Shown here piece by piece: positions 40,393 through 50,384 of a stretch of DNA of 64,000 nucleotides. The position numbers and the translations under genes are program-made. The DNA is from Bradyrhizobium sp. CCBAU 51765 (lineage in GTDB: Bacteria > Pseudomonadota > Alphaproteobacteria > Rhizobiales > Xanthobacteraceae): contig NZ_CP030038.1 of assembly GCF_015291725.1 (NCBI RefSeq), positions 3,027,001-3,091,000 of the forward strand, read 5' to 3'. The notes beneath the pieces were generated by a model that was not told the DNA's origin, ran no database searches, and was given only the letters and a program-made list of their open reading frames with translations. Within the stretch, counting starts at the first letter, position 1. Each line of letters opens with the position of its first letter.

Positions 40393-40542
40393 TCACTTCA
40401 CATGGGGCTTGAATGCGTCCTCGATCGCTCGACGGATGCTCCTTGTGAGCGGCTTCAAGGCATCGCCCAGGAACGCGAAGAGAAGCATCAGCCACGTCGC
40501 AAGCGCGGCACACCACAGCATGACTTCCAGTATCTCGGGCAT
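40393..40542 (-). CDS. Small single-helix membrane protein (49 aa)
   Basis: A 49-aa protein, MPEILEVMLWCAALATWLML then a basic amphipathic tail (LKPLTRSIRRAIEDAFKPH). One helix spans about residues 5-27. The ATG at 40542 follows GAGAGGG. It converges with the DoxX gene (6 bp apart). The coding pattern is clear but no family is recognised. Confidence 0.55.
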   Translation of the reverse strand: MPEILEVMLWCAALATWLMLLFAFLGDALKPLTRSIRRAIEDAFKPHVK

Positions 40543-40743
40543 GATGCCCTCTCGAAAAATACGTTCTCTGAAATATGGCCAGTGTCGCCCAAAGGAGCCG
40601 GCACGGCAAGGGCCGCCTCTGTCGGCCACGACGCGTGCGCTGGTCGGAGAGCCGGTAAGCCTGGCTGACCCACTGGAAGCGGACACCCCATTCGAATACC
40701 CGCGTGACCGCTGAAGGGCGTTTCCCTAACCGTCGCTACGGAC

Positions 40744-41397
40744 TTACACCGCCTCGAGCTGCTCCGTCGCCCGCTTCTTCTTCGCCTTGGACTGGCCGAG
40801 CAGGGGGCCTGCCGTGAGTGCCGCCGTATCGGCCACGCCCGGGTCGCGCGAGATCATCGCCGCGACGATCGCGCCATCGATGAGGAGGCCGAGCTGATGC
40901 GCGAGCACCGCAGGCTCGGTCGAGCCGAGCTCGCCGGCGAGCTTCTCGATGTGGCCGAGCACGATCTTCTTGTGCTTCAGCGCGATGTTGCGGAACTGCT
41001 TGGCGTCCTTGTCGTGCTCGCCGACCGCGTTGATGAAGGGGCAGCCGTAGAAGCGCTCCTCCGCGAACCAGCTCTTCAGCGCGGGAAAGATGCGCGTGAG
41101 CTTCGCCTGCGCATCGCCGCCGCCTTGCTCCATGGCGCCGATGAACCATTCGCGCCACTGCTTGCCTTCGCTTTCCAGCACGGCGTTGACGAGATTGGTC
41201 TTGGAGCCGAACAATTTGTAGAGCGTGGTCTTCGCGGTGCCGGCTTCCTCGATGATCGCATCGATGCCGGTGGCGTTGATGCCGTTCTTGCAGAACAGAT
41301 GCGTCGCGGCGCTGAGCAGGCGCCCGCGCGCGGATTCGTCGTCGCCTGCGCCGGCGTGGGGCGAGTTCGAATTCTTCTTCGATGACGTCTTTGCCAT
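40744..41397 (-). CDS. TetR-family transcriptional regulator
   Basis: A 217-aa regulator. The N-terminal helix-turn-helix spans about residues 25-70 (RLLSAATHLFCKNGINATGI, DAIIEEAGTAKTTLYKLFGS). The C-terminal ligand domain ends in a Lys-rich tail (SKAKKKRATEQLEAV). TetR members of this type (with FYGCPFINAVGEH) resemble regulators of thiol or organic-compound stress genes. It is divergent from the OsmC / acyl-CoA dehydrogenase / sulfurtransferase operon across a 247-bp gap, which probably holds its operator; I found no convincing palindrome there. Confidence 0.88.
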   Translation of the reverse strand: MAKTSSKKNSNSPHAGAGDDESARGRLLSAATHLFCKNGINATGIDAIIEEAGTAKTTLYKLFGSKTNLVNAVLESEGKQWREWFIGAMEQGGGDAQAKLTRIFPALKSWFAEERFYGCPFINAVGEHDKDAKQFRNIALKHKKIVLGHIEKLAGELGSTEPAVLAHQLGLLIDGAIVAAMISRDPGVADTAALTAGPLLGQSKAKKKRATEQLEAV

Positions 41398-41644
41398 GGG
41401 CTGCAACTTAATCGCAGCTGCATCACATCAGCAAGCCGCATCTGTCCAGCGCTGAAAAGATTCGCATCCGCTCGGTCATCTGCTCCGCCTTTGAGCATGA
41501 CGGGGCTGATCAATCGGCAGGCAGCGACGCTTAAGCGGCTCCAATGCTTCGCATTTCGCTTTTCGCCGCTTCTGGCACGCTCCATGCAAGGAAACAGACC
41601 GTTCGGTATCCTACCGATTTCCACTTCTGCCAGGGAGAAGACTG

Positions 41645-42187
41645 ATGACTGCCGTCGTTCAAAAGACAGTGCTGACGGGGTGCCTCGCGCCCATCGACAA
41701 GAATGGGCTCGAGCAGCTGATCGCCAACGGCAAGGCGAATCCGAAGGTCATCAAGACCTTGAAGTGCAAGACGGTCGCGGAAGGCAAATTCCGCCACGCC
41801 AACTACATCCGCAACCTGCCGCCCTACATCGTCGACGAGCCGCCGGGCCTGCTGGGCGACGACACCGCGCCCAATCCGTCCGAAGCTTCGCTCGCCGCGC
41901 TCGGTTCCTGCCTTGCGGTCGGCCTGCACGCCAATGCCGTGCATCGCGGCTGGATCGTCAACAAGCTCGAGCTGGAGCTCGAAGGCGATCTCAACATCAC
42001 GGCGGTCTGGGGCACCGGCGACACCTCCGACAAGCCGGTCGGGTTCACGGACGTCCGCGTCAAGGTCGACATGGAATGCGAGGGCGTCTCGCAGGACGAG
42101 ATCAATGCGCTGGTTGCCCATGTGAAGAAATGGTCGCCTGTCGCCAACACGTTCACCCGGCCGGTCAATCTCGAGGTCGGCATCTAG
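41645..42187 (+). CDS. OsmC-family peroxiredoxin-like protein
   Basis: A 180-aa OsmC/Ohr-fold protein. The family signature NPSEASLAALGSCLAVGLHANAVHRG is clear, with the conserved Cys of the C-terminal half in GSCLAVG. A second Cys lies at MECEGVSQDE, where Ohr-like enzymes have their partner residue. OsmC proteins reduce organic hydroperoxides or act on thiols. ATG 41645 is preceded by AGGGAGAAG. It is the first gene of an operon with acyl-CoA dehydrogenase and sulfurtransferase. Confidence 0.85.
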   Translation: MTAVVQKTVLTGCLAPIDKNGLEQLIANGKANPKVIKTLKCKTVAEGKFRHANYIRNLPPYIVDEPPGLLGDDTAPNPSEASLAALGSCLAVGLHANAVHRGWIVNKLELELEGDLNITAVWGTGDTSDKPVGFTDVRVKVDMECEGVSQDEINALVAHVKKWSPVANTFTRPVNLEVGI

Positions 42188-42222
42188 CAGACGGCAATCA
42201 GGACAAGGTGCGGGAGACGATC

Positions 42223-43356
42223 ATGGGTTCACTGGCTTTATCGCGGGCCGAAGTTATGGATCAGCCCGCACCGTCCATTGCGGGCGAGGTGGCGCGGATC
42301 GCGCGCGAGCAGCTCGCGCCGCTCGCCGCGGGCATCGACGATGGTACGGTCTATCCGGCCGAGGTGCTGCGCAAGTTCGGTGCGGTCGGGGCGTGGGGCA
42401 GTCACGTGCCTCACGAAGGCCCCGCCGATCTGCGCTGCGCCATCCAGGCGATGGCCGCGATCGGGGAAGTCTGCGGCGCCACGGCTTTCATGGCCTGGTG
42501 CCAGGACACCCTGGTCTGGTACGCGGCGAACTCGACGAACATCAAGCTCGCCAAACGCTTCGGCGATGCCTTCTCGACCGGTCGCGTGCTCGGCGGCACC
42601 GGGCTCTCCAACCCCATGAAGAGCTTCTTCGGTATCGAGAAACTGAAGCTGAAGGGGCGCAAGGTCGAGGGCGGCTACATCGTGCGCGGTGCGCTGCCCT
42701 GGGTCTCCAATCTCGGCCCCGACCATTATTTCGGCACCATCTTCGAGCGTGAGGACGATCAGGGCACCGCAAGTGGCGAGCCCGGCACTGTGATGTTCCT
42801 GGCCGACTGCTCGGACCCTGCGATCACGCTGACGCCGTGCAAGCCGTTCCTCGCCATGGACGGCACCGGCACCTACGGGGTGCAGTTCCGCGACGTGTTC
42901 GTGCCGGACGAGCTGATCCTGGCCGATCCGGCCGGGCCCTTCGTCAAGAAGATCCGCGCCGGCTTCATCCTGCTCCAGGCCGGCATGGCGCTCGGCCTCA
43001 TCAAGGACTGCATCAACATCATGGACGAGGTCGACAATCCCCTCGGCCACATCAACCGCTATCTGCCGCAGCAGCCGGTGCACTTCCGCGATCTCGCCGC
43101 CGAGCTCGAGGCCGAGACCATGGCGCTGGCGCGCGATCCCTACAACGAGGAGGAAACCTACTGGCGCAAGGTGGTCGCACTGCGGCTTCGCGCCGGCGAG
43201 GCCAGTGTCGCGGCGGCGCATGCGGCGATGCTGCATTGTGGCGCACGCGGCTACCTCAAGAGCCACCGCGCGCAGCGGCGCATGCGCGAGGCCTATTTCG
43301 TCGCGATCGTCACGCCTGCCACCAAGCAGCTGCGCAAGATGCTCGCCGAGTCCTGA
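42223..43356 (+). CDS. Acyl-CoA dehydrogenase-family flavoprotein
   Basis: A 377-aa protein of the acyl-CoA dehydrogenase fold, with VCGATAFMAWCQDTLVWYA in the N-terminal helical part, GGTGLSNPMKSFFGIEKLKL near the FAD loop, and HCGARGYLKSHRAQRRMREA in the C-terminal helix bundle, where classical enzymes carry the Glu base region. It lacks the usual ELGGSG-type signatures, so it may be closer to SfnB- or DszC-like monooxygenases of organosulfur metabolism (inference). It starts 36 bp after the OsmC gene. Confidence 0.78.
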   Translation: MGSLALSRAEVMDQPAPSIAGEVARIAREQLAPLAAGIDDGTVYPAEVLRKFGAVGAWGSHVPHEGPADLRCAIQAMAAIGEVCGATAFMAWCQDTLVWYAANSTNIKLAKRFGDAFSTGRVLGGTGLSNPMKSFFGIEKLKLKGRKVEGGYIVRGALPWVSNLGPDHYFGTIFEREDDQGTASGEPGTVMFLADCSDPAITLTPCKPFLAMDGTGTYGVQFRDVFVPDELILADPAGPFVKKIRAGFILLQAGMALGLIKDCINIMDEVDNPLGHINRYLPQQPVHFRDLAAELEAETMALARDPYNEEETYWRKVVALRLRAGEASVAAAHAAMLHCGARGYLKSHRAQRRMREAYFVAIVTPATKQLRKMLAES

Positions 43357-43404
43357 GTTCTACGAGTCCACCCGAAGACCCCCAACCTCAACGGAGAGGC
43401 TGCC

Positions 43405-44283
43405 ATGACTGACGTTCTGATCACTGCCGTCGAACTCGCCGATCTCTTGAAGACTGAGCCGTGTGTCGTCATCGACACCCGCAATCCCGACGCCTACGCC
43501 GCCGGCCATCTGCCCAATGCCGTCAATGTGCACGAGATTTTCACGTTCCTGGCGACCTCCACGCCCGAGGGCATGGCCGAGCTGAAGACTAAGTTCGCCG
43601 ATGCGTTCGGCGGCGCCGGTCTTTCCGGCAAGGAGACGGCGGTGATCTACGAGCAGTCGATGAACTCCGGCTTCGGCCAGTCCTGCCGCGGCTATTACCT
43701 GCTCACCATGCTCGGCTATCCCAAGGTGAAGGTGCTGCATGGCGGCTTCGATGCCTGGTCGGCCGCGGGCTTCCCGGTGACCAAGGACGTGCCGACGCCG
43801 GTGAAAGCTTCGTTCGCCATCGTGCCTGAAGCGGGCGAGATCCTGATCGATGCGAAGACCATGCTGGGCGCCGTCGGCAAGCCCGGCATCGCCATCCTCG
43901 ACGTGCGCGATGTCGACGAGTGGATCGGCGACAGCTCCTCTCCCTACGGCAAGGACTTCTGCCCGCGCAAGGGCCGTATCCCCGGCGCGGTGTGGCTGGA
44001 ATGGTACCGCATGATGAAGCCGACAGCCGAGGGCCCGCGCTTCAAGTCCAAGGACGAGATTCTGGCCGAATGCGCCACCGTCGGCATCTCGCAGACCACG
44101 CCGGTCTACCTCTACTGCTTCAAGGGCGCGCGCGCCTCGAACACCTTCCTGGCGCTCAAGAACGCCGGCGTGAAGGACGTGCGGATGTATTTCGGCTCCT
44201 GGAACGAATGGTCGCGCGATCCGTCGCTGCCGATCGAGCAGGGCTTGCCGATTGCAGCTGGTGTCACGACCAAGGCGGCGTGA
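43405..44283 (+). CDS. Rhodanese-family sulfurtransferase (two domains)
   Basis: A 292-aa tandem rhodanese. The C-terminal domain has the catalytic Cys in the loop VYLYCFKGARASNTFLAL. The N-terminal domain has only YEQSMNSGFGQSCRGYY and is probably the inactive half. It transfers sulfane sulfur from thiosulfate or 3-mercaptopyruvate to thiols or cyanide. It follows the acyl-CoA dehydrogenase-like gene by 49 bp and lies next to the cyanate locus, where a cyanide-consuming enzyme would fit, but that link is only positional. Confidence 0.87.
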   Translation: MTDVLITAVELADLLKTEPCVVIDTRNPDAYAAGHLPNAVNVHEIFTFLATSTPEGMAELKTKFADAFGGAGLSGKETAVIYEQSMNSGFGQSCRGYYLLTMLGYPKVKVLHGGFDAWSAAGFPVTKDVPTPVKASFAIVPEAGEILIDAKTMLGAVGKPGIAILDVRDVDEWIGDSSSPYGKDFCPRKGRIPGAVWLEWYRMMKPTAEGPRFKSKDEILAECATVGISQTTPVYLYCFKGARASNTFLALKNAGVKDVRMYFGSWNEWSRDPSLPIEQGLPIAAGVTTKAA

Positions 44284-44293
44284 GTGCACGCCT

Positions 44294-44334
44294 CGTCCTT
44301 CGAGACGACCGCTTCGCGGTCTCTTCAGGATGAG
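44294..44334. repeat. Palindromic repeat, copy A (inverted relative to copy B)
   Basis: The reverse complement of this 41-bp segment matches the element at 44382-44424 at most positions (CTCATCCTGA...G..CG...CTCGAAGGA). It contains an internal stem GACCGC/GCGGTC. It lies just after the sulfurtransferase stop. The pattern CTCATCCTGAGGAG...CGAAGGATG is a well-known type of rhizobial intergenic palindrome. Confidence 0.7.
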
Positions 44335-44400
44335 GCTAAGCGGCATCGGTGCGTGTTGAAACTGCTGCCGCGCACTCCGCCCTCATCCTGAGGAGCCCGC

Positions 44401-46347
<1,947 letters not shown>

Positions 46348-46348
46348 T

Positions 46349-46398
46349 GCGAAATCTCGTAATTGAACTACGAAATCTCGTTTATCACGAATTTTCGT
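46349..46398. promoter_or_regulatory. Three ACGA-N4-TCGT sites (upstream activator sites)
   Basis: Three 12-bp sites share the pattern (A/G)CGAA(A/T)T(C/T)TCGT: 46349-46360, 46370-46381 and 46387-46398. The first two are identical except for the first base. Their centres are 21 and 17 bp apart. The first overlaps the start of the activator gene. They lie 60 to 110 bp upstream of the sigma-54 -24 element, the usual position of enhancer sites. An outer palindrome CTACGAAA/TTTCGTAG spans the last two. Confidence 0.75.
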
Positions 46399-46457
46399 AG
46401 TGACCAAGCGCGATGGAAAGTGCTGCGTCGTCAAGGCGCTGGTCGATCTGGAGGCCG

Positions 46458-46472
46458 TGGCATGCTCCTTGC
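46458..46472 (+). promoter_or_regulatory. Sigma-54 promoter of the cyanate operon
   Basis: TGGCATGCTCCTTGC matches the sigma-54 consensus TGGCAC-N5-TTGC, with GG and GC separated by exactly ten bases (GG 46459-46460, GC 46471-46472). The predicted start near 46484 gives a leader of about 24 bases to the ATG at 46508. Together with the three upstream sites and the adjacent activator, this is a complete sigma-54 control region. Confidence 0.82.
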
Positions 46473-46507
46473 GTAATCCTTCCTCGCAACGACGCGCAGG
46501 AGGGCTG

Positions 46508-47890
46508 ATGTCCACGTTCGACAATCCGTTTGATCCCGACCGCAACCTTCGAGCCGGCTGCGCCTGTGGCCAGCACCGATCCGCGGCAGAGCATGACCAG
46601 GCAGCCGCGGCGCTGCATTGTGAGCCCGTCGAGAGCGAGGAGAAGCGCTACGAAGGTGTGGTCGCTTCTGCCGTGATGCGCGCGATGTTTCCGCAGGACG
46701 TGGCGCGCCGCGCCTTCCTGAAATCGGTCGGTGCGTCGACCGCGCTTGCGGCGCTGTCGCAATTCTTCCCGCTCAAGACGGCGACGGAAGTCTTCGCTGC
46801 GACCGGCGCGCCCGAGAAGAAGGACCTCAAGGTCGGCTTCATTCCGATCACCTGCGCCACGCCGATCATCATGGCGGCGCCGATGGGCTTCTATGCCAAG
46901 CACGGCCTCAACGTCGAAGTGGTCAAGACCGCCGGCTGGGCGGTGATCCGCGACAAGACCATCAACAAGGAATACGACGCCGCGCACATGCTGGCGCCGA
47001 TGCCGATCGCGATCTCGCTGGGCCTGGGTGCCAACGCCATTCCGTTCGCCGTCCCTGCGATCGAGAACATCAACGGGCAGGGCATCGTGCTCGCGACCAA
47101 GCACAAGGACAAGCGTGATCCGAAGGACTGGAAAGGCCTGAAGTTCGCCATCCCCTTCGACTATTCCATGCACAATTACCTGCTGCGGTATTATCTCGCC
47201 GAGCACGGCATCGATCCCGATACCGACGTGCAGCTGCGCTCGGTGCCGCCGCCGGAAATGGTGGCGAACCTGCGCGCCGACAACATCGACGGCTTCCTCG
47301 CGCCCGACAACATCTGCCAGCGCGCGATCTATGACGGCGTCGGCTTCATGCATCTGCTGTCGAAGGAGATCTGGGACGGCCATCCCTGCTGCAGCTTCGC
47401 CGCCAGCAAGGAGTTCATCACCACCGCGCCGAACAGCTTTGCGGCGCTGACGCGGTCCATCGTCGATGCCACCGCCTATGCGTCGAAGGCGGAGAACCGC
47501 AAGCAGATCGCGGAGGCTATCGCGCCGGCGAACTACATCAACGCGCCGGTCACGGTGCTGGAGCAGGTGCTGACCGGCACCTATGCCGACGGCCTCGGCG
47601 GTGTGAAGACCGATCCAAAACGTGTCGATTTCGATCCGTTCCCGTGGCAGTCCTTTGCAGTGTGGATGCTGACGCAGATGAAGCGCTGGGGCCAGATCAA
47701 GGGCGACGTCGACTACAAGGCGGTCGCCGAGCAGGTGTACCTCGCCACCGATACCAAGAAGCTGATGACCGAGATGGGGCTGTCGCCGCCTGCAAGCGCG
47801 TACAAGTCCTTCGCGGTGATGGGCAAGAATTTCGACCCGGCCAAGCCGGAGGATTACGTGGCGAGCTTCAAGATCAGGAAGGCGTCGTGA
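46508..47890 (+). CDS. ABC transporter substrate-binding protein (NrtA/CynA-like, cyanate uptake)
   Basis: A 460-aa protein of the nitrate/cyanate/bicarbonate binding family, as seen in LKVGFIPITCATPIIMAAPMG and the C-terminal RWGQIKGDVDYKAVAEQVY. A twin-arginine motif RRAFLKSVGAS lies at residues 67-77, so it is probably exported folded by Tat. It follows an unusual N-terminal extension of about 66 residues with a Cys pair (AGCACGQHRSAAEHDQ). The start is well marked by GCAGGAGG. Position beside cyanase argues for cyanate as substrate. Confidence 0.88.
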   Translation: MSTFDNPFDPDRNLRAGCACGQHRSAAEHDQAAAALHCEPVESEEKRYEGVVASAVMRAMFPQDVARRAFLKSVGASTALAALSQFFPLKTATEVFAATGAPEKKDLKVGFIPITCATPIIMAAPMGFYAKHGLNVEVVKTAGWAVIRDKTINKEYDAAHMLAPMPIAISLGLGANAIPFAVPAIENINGQGIVLATKHKDKRDPKDWKGLKFAIPFDYSMHNYLLRYYLAEHGIDPDTDVQLRSVPPPEMVANLRADNIDGFLAPDNICQRAIYDGVGFMHLLSKEIWDGHPCCSFAASKEFITTAPNSFAALTRSIVDATAYASKAENRKQIAEAIAPANYINAPVTVLEQVLTGTYADGLGGVKTDPKRVDFDPFPWQSFAVWMLTQMKRWGQIKGDVDYKAVAEQVYLATDTKKLMTEMGLSPPASAYKSFAVMGKNFDPAKPEDYVASFKIRKAS

Positions 47891-47908
47891 GCGCGCCACT
47901 CTCTCCCT

Positions 47909-48037
47909 CGTCGTCCCGGCGAACGCCGGGACCCATACCGCGTGATCTATCGATCGTGTTCGGTAAGAGTGCCGGACGGCGAATCGTCGCCAAACTTCTC
48001 CCTGGGGTTATAGATCCCGGCGTTCGCCGGGACGACG
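47909..48037. repeat. 129-bp intergenic element with perfect 23-bp terminal inverted repeats
   Basis: The arms at 47909-47931 and 48015-48037 are exact reverse complements; each is itself palindromic (CCCGGCG..CGCCGGG). The unit fills the gap between the binding-protein and permease genes and ends just before the permease's ribosome-binding site. I recognise the CCGGCGAACGCCGGG family as common in Bradyrhizobium genomes. It is probably a MITE or REP-like element in the middle of an operon. Confidence 0.8.
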
Positions 48038-48056
48038 CGCGGAGAGGGCTTGCGCG

Positions 48057-48896
48057 ATGACATCCTCCCTCCGCCTCCGCGCCGGCCTCGTCTCCATCGT
48101 GCTGCTCGCCGCGTTTCTCGGCGTCTGGCATCTGGCCACGCGCTCCACCGCGCCGGTCGCCACGATGAGCCCCGAATACGCCAAGCTGATGGGCCTGACC
48201 GCAACGCAGGGCAAATCGGCGATGCCCGGACCGCTCGACGTCGGCGCCAAGCTCTGGGAGCATGTGAAGCGGCCGTTCTACGACAACGGGCCGAACGACA
48301 AGGGGCTCGGCATCCAGCTCGGCTATTCCATCGCGCGCGTGGGCACCGGCTATCTGCTGGCCGTGCTGGTCGCGATTCCGCTCGGCTTCCTGATCGGCAT
48401 GTCGCCGCTGCTCAGCAAGGCGCTCGATCCCTTCATCCAGGTGCTGAAGCCGATCTCGCCGCTGGCCTGGATGCCGCTCGCGCTCTACACCATCAAGGAT
48501 TCCTCGGTCTCGGCGATCTTCGTCATCTTCATCTGCTCGATCTGGCCGATGCTGCTCAACACCGTGTTCGGCGTTGCCAGCGTGCGCAAGGAATGGATCA
48601 ACGTCGCGCGGACGCTGGAGGTCGGGACCGTCAGGCGCGCCTTCACGGTGATCCTGCCGGCGGCGGCGCCGACGATCCTGACCGGCATGCGCATTTCGAT
48701 CGGCATCGCCTGGCTCGTGATCGTCGCCGCCGAGATGCTCGTCGGCGGCACCGGCATCGGCTACTTCGTCTGGAATGAGTGGAATAACCTCTCGATCACC
48801 AACGTCATCATCGCGATCCTGCTGATCGGGGTCGTCGGCATGCTGCTCGACCAGATCCTCGCGCGCTTCACGCGCATGGTCACGTTTCCGGAGTAG
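48057..48896 (+). CDS. ABC transporter permease (NrtB/CynB-like)
   Basis: A 279-aa inner-membrane protein with about six helices. The EAA-type loop around EWINVARTLEVGTVRRAFTVILPAA is typical of the nitrate/sulfonate/taurine (SsuC) permease family, and WNEWNNLSITNVIIAILLI near the end matches NrtB. It forms the membrane channel with the ATPase at 48902. ATG 48057 is preceded by GGAGAGG. The operon order is binding protein, permease, ATPase, cyanase. Confidence 0.9.
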   Translation: MTSSLRLRAGLVSIVLLAAFLGVWHLATRSTAPVATMSPEYAKLMGLTATQGKSAMPGPLDVGAKLWEHVKRPFYDNGPNDKGLGIQLGYSIARVGTGYLLAVLVAIPLGFLIGMSPLLSKALDPFIQVLKPISPLAWMPLALYTIKDSSVSAIFVIFICSIWPMLLNTVFGVASVRKEWINVARTLEVGTVRRAFTVILPAAAPTILTGMRISIGIAWLVIVAAEMLVGGTGIGYFVWNEWNNLSITNVIIAILLIGVVGMLLDQILARFTRMVTFPE

Positions 48897-48901
48897 GGCA
48901 A

Positions 48902-49825
48902 GTGACCGACAAATTCGTCTCCATCGAAGGCATCGCCAAGCGTTATCCCGGTGCGGGCGGCGCGACGACAACCGTGTTCGAAAATCTGTGGCTTTCGATG
49001 GCGCGCGGCGAGTTCTGTTGCGTGATCGGCCATTCCGGCTGCGGCAAGACCACCGTGCTCAACATCCTCGCCGGCCTCGATGCGCCGAGCGAGGGCGCCG
49101 TCATCGTCGACGGCCAGGCGATCGCGGGCACCAGCCTCGACCGCGCCGTGATCTTCCAGAGCCATGCGCTTCTGCCCTGGCGTACCGTGCTCGGCAACGT
49201 CGCCTATGCCGTCAGCTCGAAATGGCGGAGCTGGGATCGCGCCAAGGTGAAGGCGCATGCGCAGACCTTCATCGATCTCGTCGGTCTCACCGGCTCCGAG
49301 CACAAGCGCCCCTCGGAACTGTCGGGTGGCATGAAGCAGCGCGTCGGCATCGCGCGGGCGCTGTCGATCACGCCGAAGATGATGCTGATGGACGAGCCGT
49401 TCTCGGCGCTGGACGCGCTGACGCGCGGCACGCTCCAGGACGAGGTGCGGCGCATCTGCCTGGAGACCGGGCAGACCGCGTTCATGATCACCCACGACGT
49501 CGACGAGGCGATCTATCTCGCCGACAAGATTTTCCTGATGACCAACGGTCCCGGCGCGGTGCTGGCCGAGGTCGTCGAGAACCCGCTGCCGCGGGATCGC
49601 GGCCGCACCGATCTGCACCGCCATCCGCTCTACTACGCCTTGCGCAACCACATCATCGATTTCCTGGTGACGCGCAGCAAGACCTTCGTCGCCGAGACCC
49701 CCGATCACGATCCACGCAACGTGCCGATGGTGCACATCGGCAAGCCCGGATTGACGATCGCGTCGAACGGCGAGGAGCCACGCCAGACCTGGACCCCCGG
49801 GACCAGTCCCGGACTGACTGCCTGA
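48902..49825 (+). CDS. ABC transporter ATP-binding protein (NrtD/CynD-like)
   Basis: A 307-aa ATPase with Walker A GHSGCGKT, Q-loop (VIFQSHALLPWRTV), signature LSGGMKQRVGIARAL, Walker B MLMDEPFSALDALTRGTL and the H-loop (THDVDEA). The GTG start at 48902 lies six bases after the permease stop, with GGAGTAGGG before it. A C-terminal extension of about 60 residues follows the core. It energises uptake with the permease at 48057 and precedes cynS by 14 bp. Confidence 0.93.
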   Translation: MTDKFVSIEGIAKRYPGAGGATTTVFENLWLSMARGEFCCVIGHSGCGKTTVLNILAGLDAPSEGAVIVDGQAIAGTSLDRAVIFQSHALLPWRTVLGNVAYAVSSKWRSWDRAKVKAHAQTFIDLVGLTGSEHKRPSELSGGMKQRVGIARALSITPKMMLMDEPFSALDALTRGTLQDEVRRICLETGQTAFMITHDVDEAIYLADKIFLMTNGPGAVLAEVVENPLPRDRGRTDLHRHPLYYALRNHIIDFLVTRSKTFVAETPDHDPRNVPMVHIGKPGLTIASNGEEPRQTWTPGTSPGLTA

Positions 49826-49839
49826 CACGGAGACCCCTG

Positions 49840-50328
49840 ATGAAACGCGAAGACCTCACCGAAAAGCTGCTCGACATCAAGCGCGAGAAGGGCTGGAGCT
49901 GGAAGCACATCTGCGAGAAGATCGGCGGCTATTCCGAGGTGCTGATCGTCGGCGCGATCATGGGCCAGATGAAGCTGACCAAGCCGCAGGCGGCCAATGC
50001 CGGCGAGCTATTCGGCCTGTCGAAGACCGAAGTTGCGATGCTCAACGAGGTGCCGATGCGCGGCACCGGCACGCCGATGCCGCCGACCGATCCGCTGATC
50101 TACCGCTTCTACGAGATGGTGATGGTGAACGGTCCGGCCTGGAAGGCGCTGATCGAGGAGGAGTTCGGCGACGGCATCATGTCGGCGATCGACTTCGACA
50201 TGGCGCTCGAACGCGTCGCCAACCCGAAGGGCGACCGGGTCAAGATCACCATGAGCGGCAAGTTCCTGCCGTACAAATATTACGGCGCCAGCGGCAACGT
50301 GCCGGAATACGGCTTCAAGGAGGACTAA
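49840..50328 (+). CDS. cynS: Cyanate hydratase (cyanase)
   Basis: A 162-aa cyanase. It has the N-terminal helical domain (LTEKLLDIKREKGWSWKHIC) and the C-terminal catalytic domain. The catalytic triad is intact: Arg89 and Glu92 (LIYRFYEMVM) and Ser115 (DGIMSAIDFDM), each seven positions lower than Arg96, Glu99 and Ser122 of the E. coli enzyme. It converts cyanate and bicarbonate to ammonia and CO2. ATG 49840 is 14 bp after the ATPase stop. It ends the sigma-54-driven operon. Confidence 0.97.
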   Translation: MKREDLTEKLLDIKREKGWSWKHICEKIGGYSEVLIVGAIMGQMKLTKPQAANAGELFGLSKTEVAMLNEVPMRGTGTPMPPTDPLIYRFYEMVMVNGPAWKALIEEEFGDGIMSAIDFDMALERVANPKGDRVKITMSGKFLPYKYYGASGNVPEYGFKED

Positions 50329-50337
50329 CTAGCCTCC

Positions 50338-50376
50338 GTCATTCCGGGTCCGCGCTGGCGCGCGTCCCGGAATGAC
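50338..50376. repeat. Hairpin after cynS (palindromic repeat / possible terminator)
   Basis: GTCATTCCGGG (50338-50348) pairs exactly with CCCGGAATGAC (50366-50376), with a GC-rich centre. It lies 10 bp after the cynS stop and 9 bp before the end of the convergent ATPase-inhibitor gene. The GTCATTCCGGG...CCCGGAATGAC type is a frequent rhizobial repeat and may serve as a two-way transcription stop. Confidence 0.65.
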
Positions 50377-50384
50377 ACTTCGTG

